Shown here: positions 52,064 to 63,599 of the stretch, one piece after another | How the letters are laid out: the number at the start of each line of letters is the position of its first letter | How positions within the stretch are numbered: position 1 is the stretch's first letter | Source of the DNA: Tubiluchus corallicola | Lineage: Eukaryota > Priapulida > Priapulimorpha > Priapulimorphida > Tubiluchidae | Length of the DNA stretch: 64,000 nucleotides | Reading direction: 5' to 3' | Assembly (NCBI GenBank): GCA_030141605.1 | Contig: JAQGDQ010000058.1 | Location: forward strand, 633,352 to 697,351 | Made by a program: the position numbers and the translations under genes | The notes under the pieces: model-generated | Told to the model about the DNA's origin: nothing | The model's database searches: none | Seen by the model: only the letters and a program-made list of their open reading frames with translations

Positions 52064-52722
52064 ATGTCTAAATATAATAAGCTGCTATTCGAAATGCATG
52101 GAATGTATTACATGTATAAGGGTAACACACTGCAATAACTTAAGCTCTCTGTAGTTTTTCGATGTAAGCCGGCATGTGTAGCTTTCTAGATCCCCCTTCC
52201 TAGTGAAGTCCAAACGAATTCCTTGACAGATTATTGAAAACTAGAAAGCACGTTTACAAGTAAAAGATGTGCCACAATTCTTTTTTGCTTATGAACAGCA
52301 CTGTCTATAGGTAGCGACGGATAAGACACTATATCAATGAGTATCTTTCACCTGTACGCGTAACGCCATATGAAAAAACGCTAGTATATTTTTATTAGTA
52401 CAAGTTGAGCTACTTTTAAAAATTTAATTTGCTTATTAGTAAATGTTGAAGTATAAAATAAGCAAACTGTATATATGCAACACAATTGCCCTAATTTTTT
52501 TATTTTCTGACTTGTAAATTGCTAGTATTTACGTCAACAATGAAGCGCTGCTAGGTTACAAAAGCCATTACAAGTTCTAAAACTATGGTGTCGTGAGAAG
52601 AGTAGGCCAAATGTTGACATCTGGCTGCGCAGCAAAAATAGTTCTAAGAGACCTAGCTTAACCAACTTCTGCAAGGAAGAATTTCCGGTGATGCACATAA
52701 AGGAGCATGAGGCAACTGAATT

Positions 52723-52752
52723 ATGAGAGTATCGAATGGGCGATCAGAATGA
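52723..52752 (+). promoter_or_regulatory. Short upstream ORF overlapping the CD225 gene 2 start
   Basis: An ATG 13 bases before the main ATG opens a nine-codon frame that closes inside the main coding sequence. With the weak context of the main ATG, initiation may depend on leaky scanning. Confidence 0.3.
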
Positions 52753-55643
52753 GGTAGCACTTCCGGGTCAGACCTATCCTCAAGGCCTAGATCAACCACA
52801 CAGTGCATCAAGACTAGTCGAACCTCAACAACAAAGTGGTCAACCACCATCATCATCAGACCGAACACAAGATATCTTAAGAGCAGCCAGAGGCACTACA
52901 ATAACATCTTCACGGCAAAACGATGAAATACTGCCAGGGCAAGTTCCTCAAATCACAATCAGAGCAGCGTCGCCAGATTCTCCATTCTCTCCACCGCCTC
53001 CATATTTGGTAAATCAGTGACTTTTCAACCAACCGTCATCATTAATTATTTATATTCTCATTTCAAAATTATTATTATTTATTATTATCTCATTATTATT
53101 AATGATGTAACGAACACATAATTAACTGAAATTTTTCATACCAAACGTATTTAAATGAAAGCAAATGTAAAAATTTAGGACACAACTGATCTAAACCATA
53201 AATTTTCCACTTAACCAACGGACGGCATACCCACTAGACTACCATGTTCTTAGTGATCAGATCCTAGTTAATTCTAGGATCTTACGTCTTGCGATCCTAA
53301 AATAATTTCAGTTTTCTGAGATCAAATGTAGACTTTACAGGATTATGATTTGTTCACTACAACATGCTTTTTCGCAGGATTCATAATGATGCTAAATTAA
53401 GTTTAAACTGAATTGAAAGTGCCTAAGTTACTTTAACTTTACGTCAAGGACGAATGCTATTTCTTGGCGCTGCTGGTTCAGAAAGCACTCCCACTATACA
53501 CTTTACATTTTCCATATTTTTAACAAACAAAGCAACATGTTTAAAAGTGGGTACAAATGAACTAAAAATTTGGAAATTCTCTAGTCACATTAAAATGAAA
53601 ATCTCAAAAGAACTCCTGCTCTAATAGGCTCTTCGCTATTTTCGCTATTTTGTCAGGGGCTTGAAGAGCCTCAGAGACCAATCCAATGGCAAGTCGGACA
53701 TCTTACGTTGAGAATCTGAGTAGTGAGAAAGTGTTGCACCTTCTTGAAAAGCTACACATTGTTAAAAGTGAAAGAATAGTGTGGTCCATTTGATGCTCTG
53801 AATCTCTGCTGGGGTTCTGTTGGTTACCAAGGGGCCTTGCAACCTGATTTTGCACCTCATTCCTAATGCTGCTATGGTTGTCATAGCAACGGGGTTCCAG
53901 TCAAAAAATAAATGAAAAGAATTGCTAACGCTTTCTTTTGATTCAAGCAAAAACTTTCTGAGATAGAAGGAAATTTTAAAAAGAAAATTATAAATCGAAG
54001 TGTTTTGAGATATTTGACATTTGATATTTGAGACACTTTATATTTCTCAATAGTTTGTTTGTTCTGAACTGACACTTCATTTGCGTTCTAAATGTGCAAA
54101 TTCAAAGCTGACAGCAACCAGTAAGTGGTTCATCTCACCCTGGATTTAAAGAAATCAGTGTGTATCTAGCGACATTGACGAAAGCAATGTCAAATTTAAA
54201 TACGATTGATATTTCAACTGTACCCCCAACTATGCCCCATTATGTAAAGATTAATCGTTGTTCATAATATACAGGCCTATGCAAATATCTTTATTCGCCT
54301 TATAATTTTTATGAGAAACAACAGCGCGGGCAAAATAAAGTTTGGAAAAAAATATTTGCAACAGAAATATTTTCTCAGTTGAGTAGAGCTGTACATGCCC
54401 CTGCACTCTACAGGTAGCTCATGTTGAAAATCGTATGTTTGTTTTGGTCATCCATTTTTTATTAAAAGGATAATTTTATTATTAATATAGTTATGCAAGA
54501 GGCTTAACTAAATAGCATTCCAAAATCATTTTTCACTTGCCAACGCTTCAATAAATCACTAGCATCATTCTCACACTTACATCAATTTGATTTTTATTAG
54601 GTCTACATCGCTTATTCGCAATTTGGCTGTCCAATAATTTATTTAGGTGATGTACAATGACAGCCTAGGCCCTCTTTTTGGGCAAAATCTCAATTAACTC
54701 CACTATAAGTGAAGTGATTTATGATAGCTGACCAATATTTTCTTGTGATACTGTTAATTGTAGTAAAACCCTATCAACGAGTGTAACCTGATAATTGGAG
54801 TTAGATTCATTTGGAGTTGATACAGTATGAATTTAACAGCACTGGGTAAAGTACGCACGGTGTGCGAGTCTGTGAGTGGATGGGTGACCGCCAGGTTCAA
54901 CGTTTAATCTGACAGTTTTATTCACCATGCTGGTCAGCTGTTTATCTGGTTGAGGGAGGTTAAATTCACATCAAATTATGGCTAAGAACACCTCTGACGG
55001 TTCCTGCCTGATCTCAAAGGAACTGTTTCAATCATGAACGAGATTGTTGTCTAGTCACAACCAGTCACATTAACTAGGTCTTGCCATTGAGTGCTGGAGT
55101 CTAGCTAGCATTACAATACAATGAATATATCATTATGTAATAAAAATTGGACATCATGTAGCACCCACAGAACGCTATAGATGCGTGGAACATTATTGAA
55201 AAAAACATTTCAAACAGTTTAGAGGCATTTTAGCAACAATTGCGCTAGTACGCCTAACTGCGTTACGTTATCAATGAAACAACCTATATACATAGGCATT
55301 TGGCTTTAGGCATTAGGCATTAGGCATATATATACATAGGCATTAGGTTAACGTCAAAACTACTAGTCACGACAGAAATCTGTAGTTTCCTTTTCTACCC
55401 AATCTCTTTATTATTCCAGGAACCTAATGGAAGCAAACCGATAAAGGTTTTTTCTGAAATTACAAATTGGAGCTCTGAAGGAGCACCTACAGAAACAAGA
55501 CTTACACCATTTGATGATAACATGATCGTTTCAGTGTTTAGTTGCTTGTTTTGTTTTCCGCCGCTTGGACTGGGTGCTGTCTATTATTCAAATAAGGTGA
55601 GTCGTTCCCTCTTTCTCTCTCCCCGCTCTTCTCTATCTTCTCT

Positions 55644-55704
<61 letters not shown>

Positions 55705-56070
55705 CATTCACTCTTTTTATTCCCTCGAATTCTTCCTTCCTTTTTAGCAAATTATTTTTATTACCAAATTATATCATAACTTATTTTGGTTGTTGGCATG
55801 ACCAGCGTGGCTAGTAATAAACATCATTGTCCCTGCGTCGCTATCATTATCGTTGTCATGGTCATCAGTTCTACAAACAACAGCAGCCCCCGTATTAATT
55901 TCTTTATTACAATTTTTTCCCTTTTTCAGGCGAAAAGGTTGATGAGTTATGGAGATAAAGAAGGTGCTGAATCAGCCGCGGGAACAGCAAAAATGTTGTC
56001 ATCAACATCAGTGATATTAGGCATACTAATTATTGTAATGATACTTGTTATGAAAGGTTATCGAAATTAA
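52736..56070 (+). CDS. CD225/dispanin-family membrane protein 2 (IFITM-like)
   Basis: Three exons, 52736-53008, 55420-55596 and 55930-56070, both introns phase 0, give 196 residues. The ATG is the first in frame after a TGA at 52724. Residues 1-91 are hydrophilic and Gln/Ser/Pro-rich and end in PPPPYL, a PPxY-type motif. The CD225 domain follows: DDNMIVSVFSCLFCFPPLGL with two cysteines, AVYYSNK, the conserved SYGDKEGAESAAGTAK loop, and a C-terminal helix ending KGYRN. The exon boundaries fall at the same places in the domain as in the upstream paralogue (after YSNK and YFSHR), so the two arose by tandem duplication. The start codon context is weak at -3 (C) but has G at +4. Cellular role is unknown; endomembrane or plasma-membrane location is expected from the family. 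Confidence 0.87.
53009..54841. other. Intron 1 of CD225 gene 2
   Basis: No exon seen. A short inverted repeat, AGGCTCTTC...GAAGAGCCT, is at about 53627-53671. Confidence 0.5.
54842..55135 (+). repeat. SINE-like element with a 5S rRNA-like head
   Basis: GTGAGTGGATGGGTGACCGCC (split here: GTGAGTGGATG then GGTGACCGCC) resembles the internal promoter region of 5S rRNA. The following unique body has no coding capacity. No full 5S gene is present. It lies in intron 1 of CD225 gene 2. Confidence 0.3.
55621..55704. repeat. CT microsatellite in intron 2 of CD225 gene 2
   Basis: (CT)n with C-runs, starting about 25 bases after the donor at 55597. Compare 51666-51790. Confidence 0.95.
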
Positions 56071-57630
56071 CTATAAATAGAAGAGGAAAATAGTTAGAAA
56101 TGTTGTATATTAACAACCTAAAAATAATATCATTAAACAAAAGATATTTAAATTTTACAGTTTTCTATTTCGTCATTTCGATTTTCTGAGTAATTAAATG
56201 GCTTTATGTTCTTCCGCCTCAAATCATTTTCAAAGCAAAACGTCCCACGCAAACTGGAGCAGCAACTACTGGAGTCTGTCAACGCGAGGGGAGGGAGGCG
56301 GATTGTGCCGGTGATGATATAGCTTTTTACTAAAATCACTGTTATTACAGCCGGTGAAGAAGCTTGGTAAAAATCTTGGCCAAAAGAGCACTCAATAGAA
56401 GTGCAGGCCACACATGCATATCAAAGCACTATAGACAAAAATTTATTGTTTCTAATTAACCTATCATTACATGATCGGTAGTATTGCCATGCTGGCCATT
56501 AGCTTTAAGTGCATTACAGTGGTAGATTTAAGCACTATGGTTGTCAGCCTAGAACAAGTTGAGTTACATTTTTTGGGGTTGTGACCTTGACATTTAACAT
56601 TTTGAATTAAAATGGTTTACAAGTCTCGCCCAGGCCTATGCATGTGTTAAGTTTGATGACTCATTAGGCTGTAAGTATAACTTTGGATGTTTTGATATTG
56701 TCACCTGGACAGATTCACACTAATCACTCAGTCAGCGCGGGTAAAGAAATGCATGACTAGTTTAAACTGCGTTATGATACTATAGAAAACTGCCATGTGG
56801 TGCCATGTATCAGCAATTGTTACTCACCTAAGCAAAGTTGTAATTTAATCACAATCTTAATTCATCAAGCTTTCCTTTTCTACAGGCTATACCAGGTGCG
56901 GAAAAGCTTCGCGTGTCTGTTTAGTTTTTTACTTGGTTAACAACGACTGAAATGGCAAAACTGACATTAATTAACAGGAAATTTAGTAGCGATTGGCCTA
57001 TAAAGATCGCCAAATCTCAATGTCTACAATTTGTAGCACAACAAACTTTTCTAGTTATCTACACAATTATTTTTAAAAGCAGTGCGTGTATATAGTCACA
57101 CTCAATTTAGATTTTAGATGATCATTAGGCCTAATAATTTAGTACAAATAGTTAAATTTATTTTTTAATGAATTCATATTGTGGGTTCAGAATTTTTCCA
57201 AGGCAAAATAATGCTGATTAACAGGACGCCAAGGCGCATTTGAATTTAATTTCGCAGTAATGCCTGCATTTATTACTTAAAATGAAAGCTGGTCATAAAG
57301 CCTACAGATTTACATTGAATCATGAAAATTCTCAGGCTTACGTTGAAATGTAGATATAGATCAAGATTTCACGTATCACAAGTCTAAGTCGGCCTCGGAA
57401 ATATTATGCTGACAAATGTGGTCAGATCTATCCTAGGCTAGACTAATCCCTTCGCTCACAATATCAGTCGAAAAAGTCTAGTCTACTAGTGTATACAGAA
57501 TTTCCGAATATCAAACAAGTGAAATTAAGCTACATTTTTAAGTAAACTAGACCACTGTATTCGGTGGCGGTATTTCATTATTAATGGCTATTTGGAGCTC
57601 ACAAACGATTTTATTTAGGCAGGGCAATAC
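56071..57630. other. Intergenic DNA between CD225 gene 2 and the hAT element
   Basis: Nothing recognised beyond short open frames. Confidence 0.5.
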
Positions 57631-57638
57631 CTGTTCAG

Positions 57639-58315
57639 CAGGGCCGTAGTCGGCTTTTGAAAAGTGGTCCGACCACAGATACGGAAGAGGTAGAAGAAGA
57701 ATACAGCAGCAACATATAGAAGAGTATATTATAATTTATAATACAGAGTTATAATATAATAGAGCACTACACATACTCAATGATGACATGATTGATTAAA
57801 ACTTCCCAAACACACATCTGCGCCGCTCATTTCTAGCAGTAAACTCGTTCGGAATTTCCTTCAGGTCGAGAGCGTCTGTTCTATCCATATGTACATGCAA
57901 AGTCATGAGATTGTTCAGTCTAGTTTGAGTCATCGTACTTCGCAAATAAGTTTTTACTCTACGCAGGGCTGAGAATGTCCTTTCACTTGTAGAATTTGTT
58001 GCCGGAATCACTAGTAGTATCCTGACAAGAATCACAATTTCGGAATAGATTGATCGCATCGCAGGTTTAAGTTCACGGAAATAACCGAATATATCCGACA
58101 GACTGACTGATTCACCTTGCTTTTCAATGTCTGTCCTCGCTCTGCCTGATTGGATATAATAATGAAGTCTAAACCAAAATTGCTTCCTTTAGCTTCGAAT
58201 AGAAACAATTTATATGCTTTATTATTGTCATTTGAAGGGGAGATGTCTAGGCACGTATGGCAGAAAAAGTGGTCCGGCCATGGCCGCACCGGCCGGACCG
58301 CCGACTACGGCCTTG
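57639..58315 (-). mobile_element. Internally deleted hAT transposon
   Basis: The left end begins CAGGGCCGTAGTCGGC at 57639. The right end, read in reverse, gives GGCCGTAGTCGGC at 58312. Flanks CTGTTCAG (57631-57638) and TTGTTCAG (58313-58320) look like an 8-bp target duplication with one mismatch, which fits hAT elements. The element is only about 0.68 kb, so most of the transposase is gone. The right end carries an extra GC-rich palindrome (GGCCATGGCC) absent from the left. Confidence 0.75.
57796..58059 (-). pseudogene. hAT transposase C-terminal dimerisation domain fragment
   Basis: The minus-strand frame gives LLVIPATNSTSERTFSALRR followed by KTYLRSTMTQTRLNNLM and ending near ERRRCVFGKF. 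This is the hAT C-terminal dimerisation region. The catalytic and zinc-finger parts are absent, so the protein is inactive. It lies within the terminal inverted repeats described for 57639-58315. Confidence 0.85.
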
Positions 58316-58523
58316 TTCAGTCAATATTTAGGCAATTTAGGCCTAGTTATATCTATGATATTGACTTTTTGGGAACATCATAATACATGTAATTAATGCA
58401 TGTTTAGCATTTAGCCTACAACTGAAATTAAGGATTTCCACAAAATAAAGTAAGTTTTCCGTTAAATCTGGTTTTATTTAAAATAAAATCGCCTTTAAAG
58501 TGATGGCCTCTAGACGGCTATAT

Positions 58524-58674
58524 TCCGTCTATTATAATAAACTATAGGGCGATATGTTTTAAATTTTACCCTCTACAACGCCGTCTATTTTATAATAAAC
58601 TATATATATATATATCGTGAAATATCGCCCTATATATATATATCTATGGCGATATTCTTAAAACTTTACCCTTT
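58524..58674. repeat. Degenerate two-unit repeat with GGGCGATAT inverted motifs
   Basis: Both units begin CCGTCTATT...TATAATAAACTATA and end AAA(T/C)TTTACCCTCT or ACCCTTT. GGGCGATAT in unit 1 and ATATCGCCC in unit 2 are inverted, and a TA tract separates the halves. Confidence 0.6.
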
Positions 58675-58848
58675 ACCCAATGTAATTTTGGTAAAAAATT
58701 CAACACTGAAACTGATTAAAGCGCATGTATGTACTCCATGGAGCCTCAAATCCATACTCCAGTTGACCTACATTTTCCTCATTCAATGCAGTGTTTTTTC
58801 ATACGAACGCGGATCCCCCTGTCGCCACAATGAGAAACTCATTTTGAG

Positions 58849-58910
58849 TCACGTGACCGCTTCGTCTGGGGTTGATTTTCGATACGGGTTAACTGACGTG
58901 GGCATTAAAG
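58849..58910 (+). promoter_or_regulatory. E-box (CLEAR-type) promoter and possible non-coding first exon of the PRDM-like gene
   Basis: GTCACGTGAC at 58849-58858 is a perfect palindromic E-box of the kind bound by USF/MITF/TFE factors. TGACGTGG follows at 58894, and a consensus donor, AAAG|GTGAGT, falls at 58910/58911. The nearest good acceptor before the coding start is TACAG near 60461. I infer a 5' UTR exon ending at 58910. The local GC content is higher than in the flanks. Confidence 0.4.
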
Positions 58911-60505
58911 GTGAGTTTATATGAAATTTCTCTCAAGTTTTTGCGGTTTCATCTTCTCTGTTTAAATGTGTGTTTATCATACGTAGAATCTACGACCAGT
59001 GTACCGCATAACGATGGATACTTTTTATCACGTTTTATAAGGAAAGGCGTAGATTTAGACGTGAAATTGCCCACTCGTAATGGCTACCACCCCATATCTC
59101 TTTTGTGTGCTTGGAATCTTCCTGTCTTGCACGACTGCAAGAGACTTACGGGGTGGCTAGGGGCAAATGCTATGTCCGAACGGGGTGCGTGTTTACGCTG
59201 ACAATTACGATGAAAAACGTGCTTAATGAATTGGAACAATTAACTAGAGTTGAAAGTTGAATTAGAGATGGGTTCTTAATTGTAGATTAATGTAAACATT
59301 CGGCCATTTTTGAAATGCTGTTTTTAGTCAGAGGTAGGCACGTTGCTATAAAATTTTCTAAATATTTGCAAACACCTTAATAATAATTGTTCACCCAACA
59401 GCTGTATGTCCACTTTAAAAATACTGTTCGGCTATAATCTCAATTAAGGAACGTTGGGTCTCTATCATTACAGTGATTATTATTTTTATATATTTTAAAA
59501 ATTATCCTTGTAAATCAAAATTACTGTTAGACATAACATAATTATTATGTAAGTTGACTGTAGACTATTTCTAATTTGAATGTACTCCTATTATTATTAT
59601 TATTATATGGTATTGGGTTTTATTATAAATAAATTAAAAATATAATAATCATTTTATACAGTTTTATTGTAACGAAGCCAAGCTTGAAAACATAGTAATT
59701 CTACTAAAAAATATTTTTTGTACAAATAATAGTATACTGTAATAATAATAATGTGCATAAAATTAAATACAGTCAAATCTCCTTATGCCGCCCACTTTGG
59801 GGCTGCAAAAAAGTGGGCGTTAAACGAGGTTGGAATTATAAAGGGAGAGCAGGTGTTATAATGAGATTTACCTGTATGCCGATAAAATTCGTCTAATTGC
59901 ATGTTATGTAATATATAAGAAAATGAGGAATAAGTAAATAGAACTGAATCGCGTCTATTGTAGATATAGTTTGCAATTAGATTTAGAAATTTTATTTAGA
60001 TATTAAAATTATACTTGTTACGAACAGTAACCATGTAATAATATTCTATGTTATATGATGTCTGGGAGTTATTTACGAAATTGATACCATTGATGAGACA
60101 ACATAAAACAACATTATTAACATAATAAAATTGATGAATGATGATTTAGGAGAATGATGTCATCTACAAGAAGGGAGTTGCACAAGGTAATATGTGACAT
60201 CAGGGCATTGATGATACTATTGTAGGTTATATAGACTATTATAATTATATTATATTATGAATAAAAAGTGTCTTAGATAATTGACAAAGGATACAGATGA
60301 AAGAAAAGGTAAGACGGCTTTAAAGATGACTGTTTAGTTCTTAATTCTAATTAATTTTCTAACGAATTTGGCCACTGACCATTGATTTAAAGGCTGCCTC
60401 ATACATCATATGTGGCTACCAAATTATTAGACGGTCTGTCAAACTAGTCTTCAGTAATACAGAGTGTAGTTTTTTGTAGATTCTAGTACATTTCACAAAC
60501 TGTAC
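58911..60505. other. Likely 5' UTR intron of the PRDM-like gene
   Basis: A 96-codon frame at 58911-59201 has no supporting motif. At 59765-59880 a segment beginning CAGTCAAATCTCCTTATGCC resembles a transposon end, without a partner. Confidence 0.4.
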
Positions 60506-63137
60506 ATGGATGAAAGAGATGAAGATGGTTCTGAGTGGTCTCACTGCTTCATCTCCGCTGAATCAATAAATGATATCCCCATCAGTTCTGTAGCTGTGCT
60601 CCCAAGCAGTGAAAGCAATGCAGTAAGAAACAAGCTTCCAGGTGGTAGCTTCAGAAAAGAGTTGCTAAATTCCAACAAGATCGTGTCATCGGGATCTTTG
60701 GGCATTGCTAATTCTGCCTCTATAGTAACCTTCAACAGTTTTCAACCATCAGCCAACTCCGAGATGTTTCAGGAACAGTCGGTGTTTGAGCAACTGGAGC
60801 AGGCATCCACAAGAATGCCGGATTCCTTTACTGGATTGCCAGATCAGCAGATAGAACTTGGTGATGCTAGTAATAGTAGCATGATGCAGACATCCACAAG
60901 AGTCCCAGATTCGTTAACTGGATTGCCTCATGAACAGATGGAGCTCCGGAACTCTAGTAACACAGACATGGAGCAGGCACCCAGACATGTGCCGGATTCA
61001 TTTACTGGGTTGTCAAACCAACAAATGGAGTTTCGAGACGCTAACAGCAATGACATTGCTGACATCAATAGCTTGCAAGCAACACCTATGATTCTCTCTA
61101 TGCAGTCACCAGTCAATGAAGCCACATCACCACCATCTTTTGGCACACCGGTAAGTGTGTCTTGTTTGTGTGACAACTTCTAGCTTCACCTTATTGTGCA
61201 AATTTAGTCAGCATTTTATGACTTGTATTATTACTACAATTCTCTTGCATTATATTTAGTTTATATGCAATATGCAACTAGTCATTCTCATGTGTAGGAA
61301 TTGGTTAAACGTGTAAAACCAGAGAGAGTTTCAAAAACGGAGTCATCGAATGACTTGTTGGAGGTGCCAGATCAATTTATAAACTCAAAAGATGAAGAAG
61401 CACATCAGGTAGCAGCAAATCCTATTTCTGAGTTTGTAAGTTTATTAATTTTCCCTCCCTAAAAGTGTAAATGTATGTGACAAGTTGTAGTGGTAGATAC
61501 TACGTTAATTGTAATCCGTGTTTGCCTACTGATACACAAACTATAATCTCGGCTAGATCGAGACTTAGGCCTATATGACGAACACTAACTTTCTACTTTC
61601 TATGCAATCAAAAGGATAAAGTTGTAAATAAATTTATAGTAAAAATGATGTAATCTATTAAAATGATTTCGTAATTTTAAATCGACTGAGAAATTGCATC
61701 TGCTGAGTCTAATAATTATTTTAATATAACCCTTATTGCATCCACAGTGTATTAAGCGGCTTTTATTTGCATTATGTGGAAAAACTTTTTGTGATTTTAA
61801 GAACTTGGATAACAGAAGAGAGGCTCAAGCTGTACCTGAGCGCTTACCAGAGCTGGTGAATGTAGAAAGCAATAGTCAACTATCTTCTCAACATTCTTTT
61901 CGGAATGGGAGTTCCACACAAGTAAGCTTTTAGTTTTGAGTCTTCATTAGTAAGATCACAGAGTATAGAAATGTAAGTGTACTAGGGCTCACATCAGATC
62001 AGACTCAGAATTAGGGATCCAAATCTGGCCTAATGTCTATTGAAAGATGTCTGAATAATCACACCTTTTCAGTACATCTAACAACTTCCATTTTCCTCGT
62101 CAGTCCTTTTGCTTGCTGAAATAACTGCTGTGTTTATTTAACTTGGCACATTTTTAGATTTCTTCCTGTAGATTCAATGTCTGCTTAGACTGTAACATGG
62201 ATTGGATGATTTCATAGAAACAAAAACAAATATAATCTTAACTAATCCATACAGTTAGAATTACTAAAACCAATGTCCAGGTGTAGTTAGATATATAATG
62301 CATGGGCATAGTCTTGACATTATACCTAAGGTCTGATAAAGAATGTTTTGTTATATAGATGCAACATATACAATCCAATCCACTTATTTTTAGGATGAAC
62401 ATCCTCTAAACGTGGATCTCTTTCACCACTAAAATATGCGATCATTAATATCCTTATAATGATAAGAAAATAATTGCATTATGTAGTTTTGTGCCACATT
62501 TCACTCTGGTTGGATAATGATCATCAAGCTTGTACGATATGTCAGTGTTTACGGAATACATTTGTGCCACTAAAAACAAGCCAACAAATTTTTTATTTCT
62601 CTCAATTGGCCAAGATTTTATTTAGGTTTCGTGCAGTGAGATGATTGATTTCATGGGTAATGTAATTCCTAGTCAAGCAGCATCTACAGAGCCTTCACAC
62701 ATGACAGAAAGTGCACCTGTGGATGCAGGTAAAAACAATTTGAATTGTAGTGTAATTTGCTGTTTGCTTAATAATGTAGTATCTGCTGTGCTAGAACTTG
62801 CAACTAAAATGTCAAAATCTTCTGCAAATTAACTTACCAGTAAATGTCTTCTTACTACATATATACTACATAAGTCCTTGCAAGTTCAAGTTTCTAAGTA
62901 ATTACTTATAAACAGCTAAATTTTTTGCTTTTTAGGTGATGGTGCCAGTGAGCAGAATTCGACGCAACAGGACAATCATCATGACAGTCAGTTCAGTGGT
63001 GGCTTTAACCCTGATGAAATTTGTAAGAATGACTTGTGGTTTTTATGGGCGTGCACTTTGTTTTCTTGGTGCAAGAAGCCTACAAGATTATCATTCAGTA
63101 TCAATGCCTAACATGAAATTTTGTTTGAATTCTGAAC

Positions 63138-63191
<54 letters not shown>

Positions 63192-63599
63192 AGACAAATG
63201 TGCTGTAGGTGACAGGTTTTCTCTACTAGAACTTTTCTATACCTCAGAAATAGTTTTATGCTAAGTGTGGTCATAAATTCATCGTTAATGTCAAACATTT
63301 ACCATTTGGGTCAAAAGGATGGTAATGGCTGCATTGAGACTAAAATGAATCGTCACTAAGCGTCATTGACTAAGGGCTCATTTTATTGTAACATCTTGCA
63401 AGTAATCTTTGGTCCTTTAATGTGGAAATTTTTCTTGTGCATACAGGGTGTGAAGATTGTCAAAGGACGTACATCAGGGAATGCCCGAAACATCGACTGC
63501 AGCAGATTGCTGACAAAGTAGTTTTACCTAGAGCATGGGCTAGCATTCCGACTAACTTACAAGTTCTGAGCATTACAGATAATGGTGATGCTGATAGAG
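60506..63599 (+). CDS. PR/SET-domain (PRDM10/15/4-like) protein, 5' part, runs past the window edge
   Basis: Six coding exons are visible: 60506-61150, 61298-61435, 61748-61921, 62626-62728, 62936-63022 and 63447-63599. All phases agree (0, 0, 0, 1, 1, then phase 1 into the next exon), giving about 433 residues before the window ends. An in-frame TAG lies shortly before the ATG. Exon 1 is Ser/Asn/Gln-rich and carries three tandem repeats. The last two exons join to give IWCEDCQRTYIRECPKH, a C-x2-C...C-x2-H knuckle, followed by VVLPRAWASIP. In PRDM4, PRDM10 and PRDM15 a very similar zinc knuckle and R-A-x-(A/S)-S-L-P sequence open the PR/SET domain. Such proteins are nuclear transcription regulators, usually with C-terminal zinc fingers, which would lie beyond this window. 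The exon 3 acceptor could also be the AG before 61802. Confidence 0.7.
60800..61063 (+). repeat. Three tandem ~29-residue coding repeats in the PRDM-like exon 1
   Basis: Residues 99-127, 128-156 and 157-185 repeat the pattern (R)(M/V)PDS(F/L)TGL(P/S)xxQ(I/M)E(L/F)xxxxS, each with the core PDS(F/L)TGL. The DNA copies differ at many sites, so the array is not recent. Function unknown; it lies in a low-complexity N-terminal region. Confidence 0.85.
63138..63192. repeat. TA tract in an intron of the PRDM-like gene
   Basis: (TA)n with G interruptions between exons 5 and 6. Confidence 0.9.
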
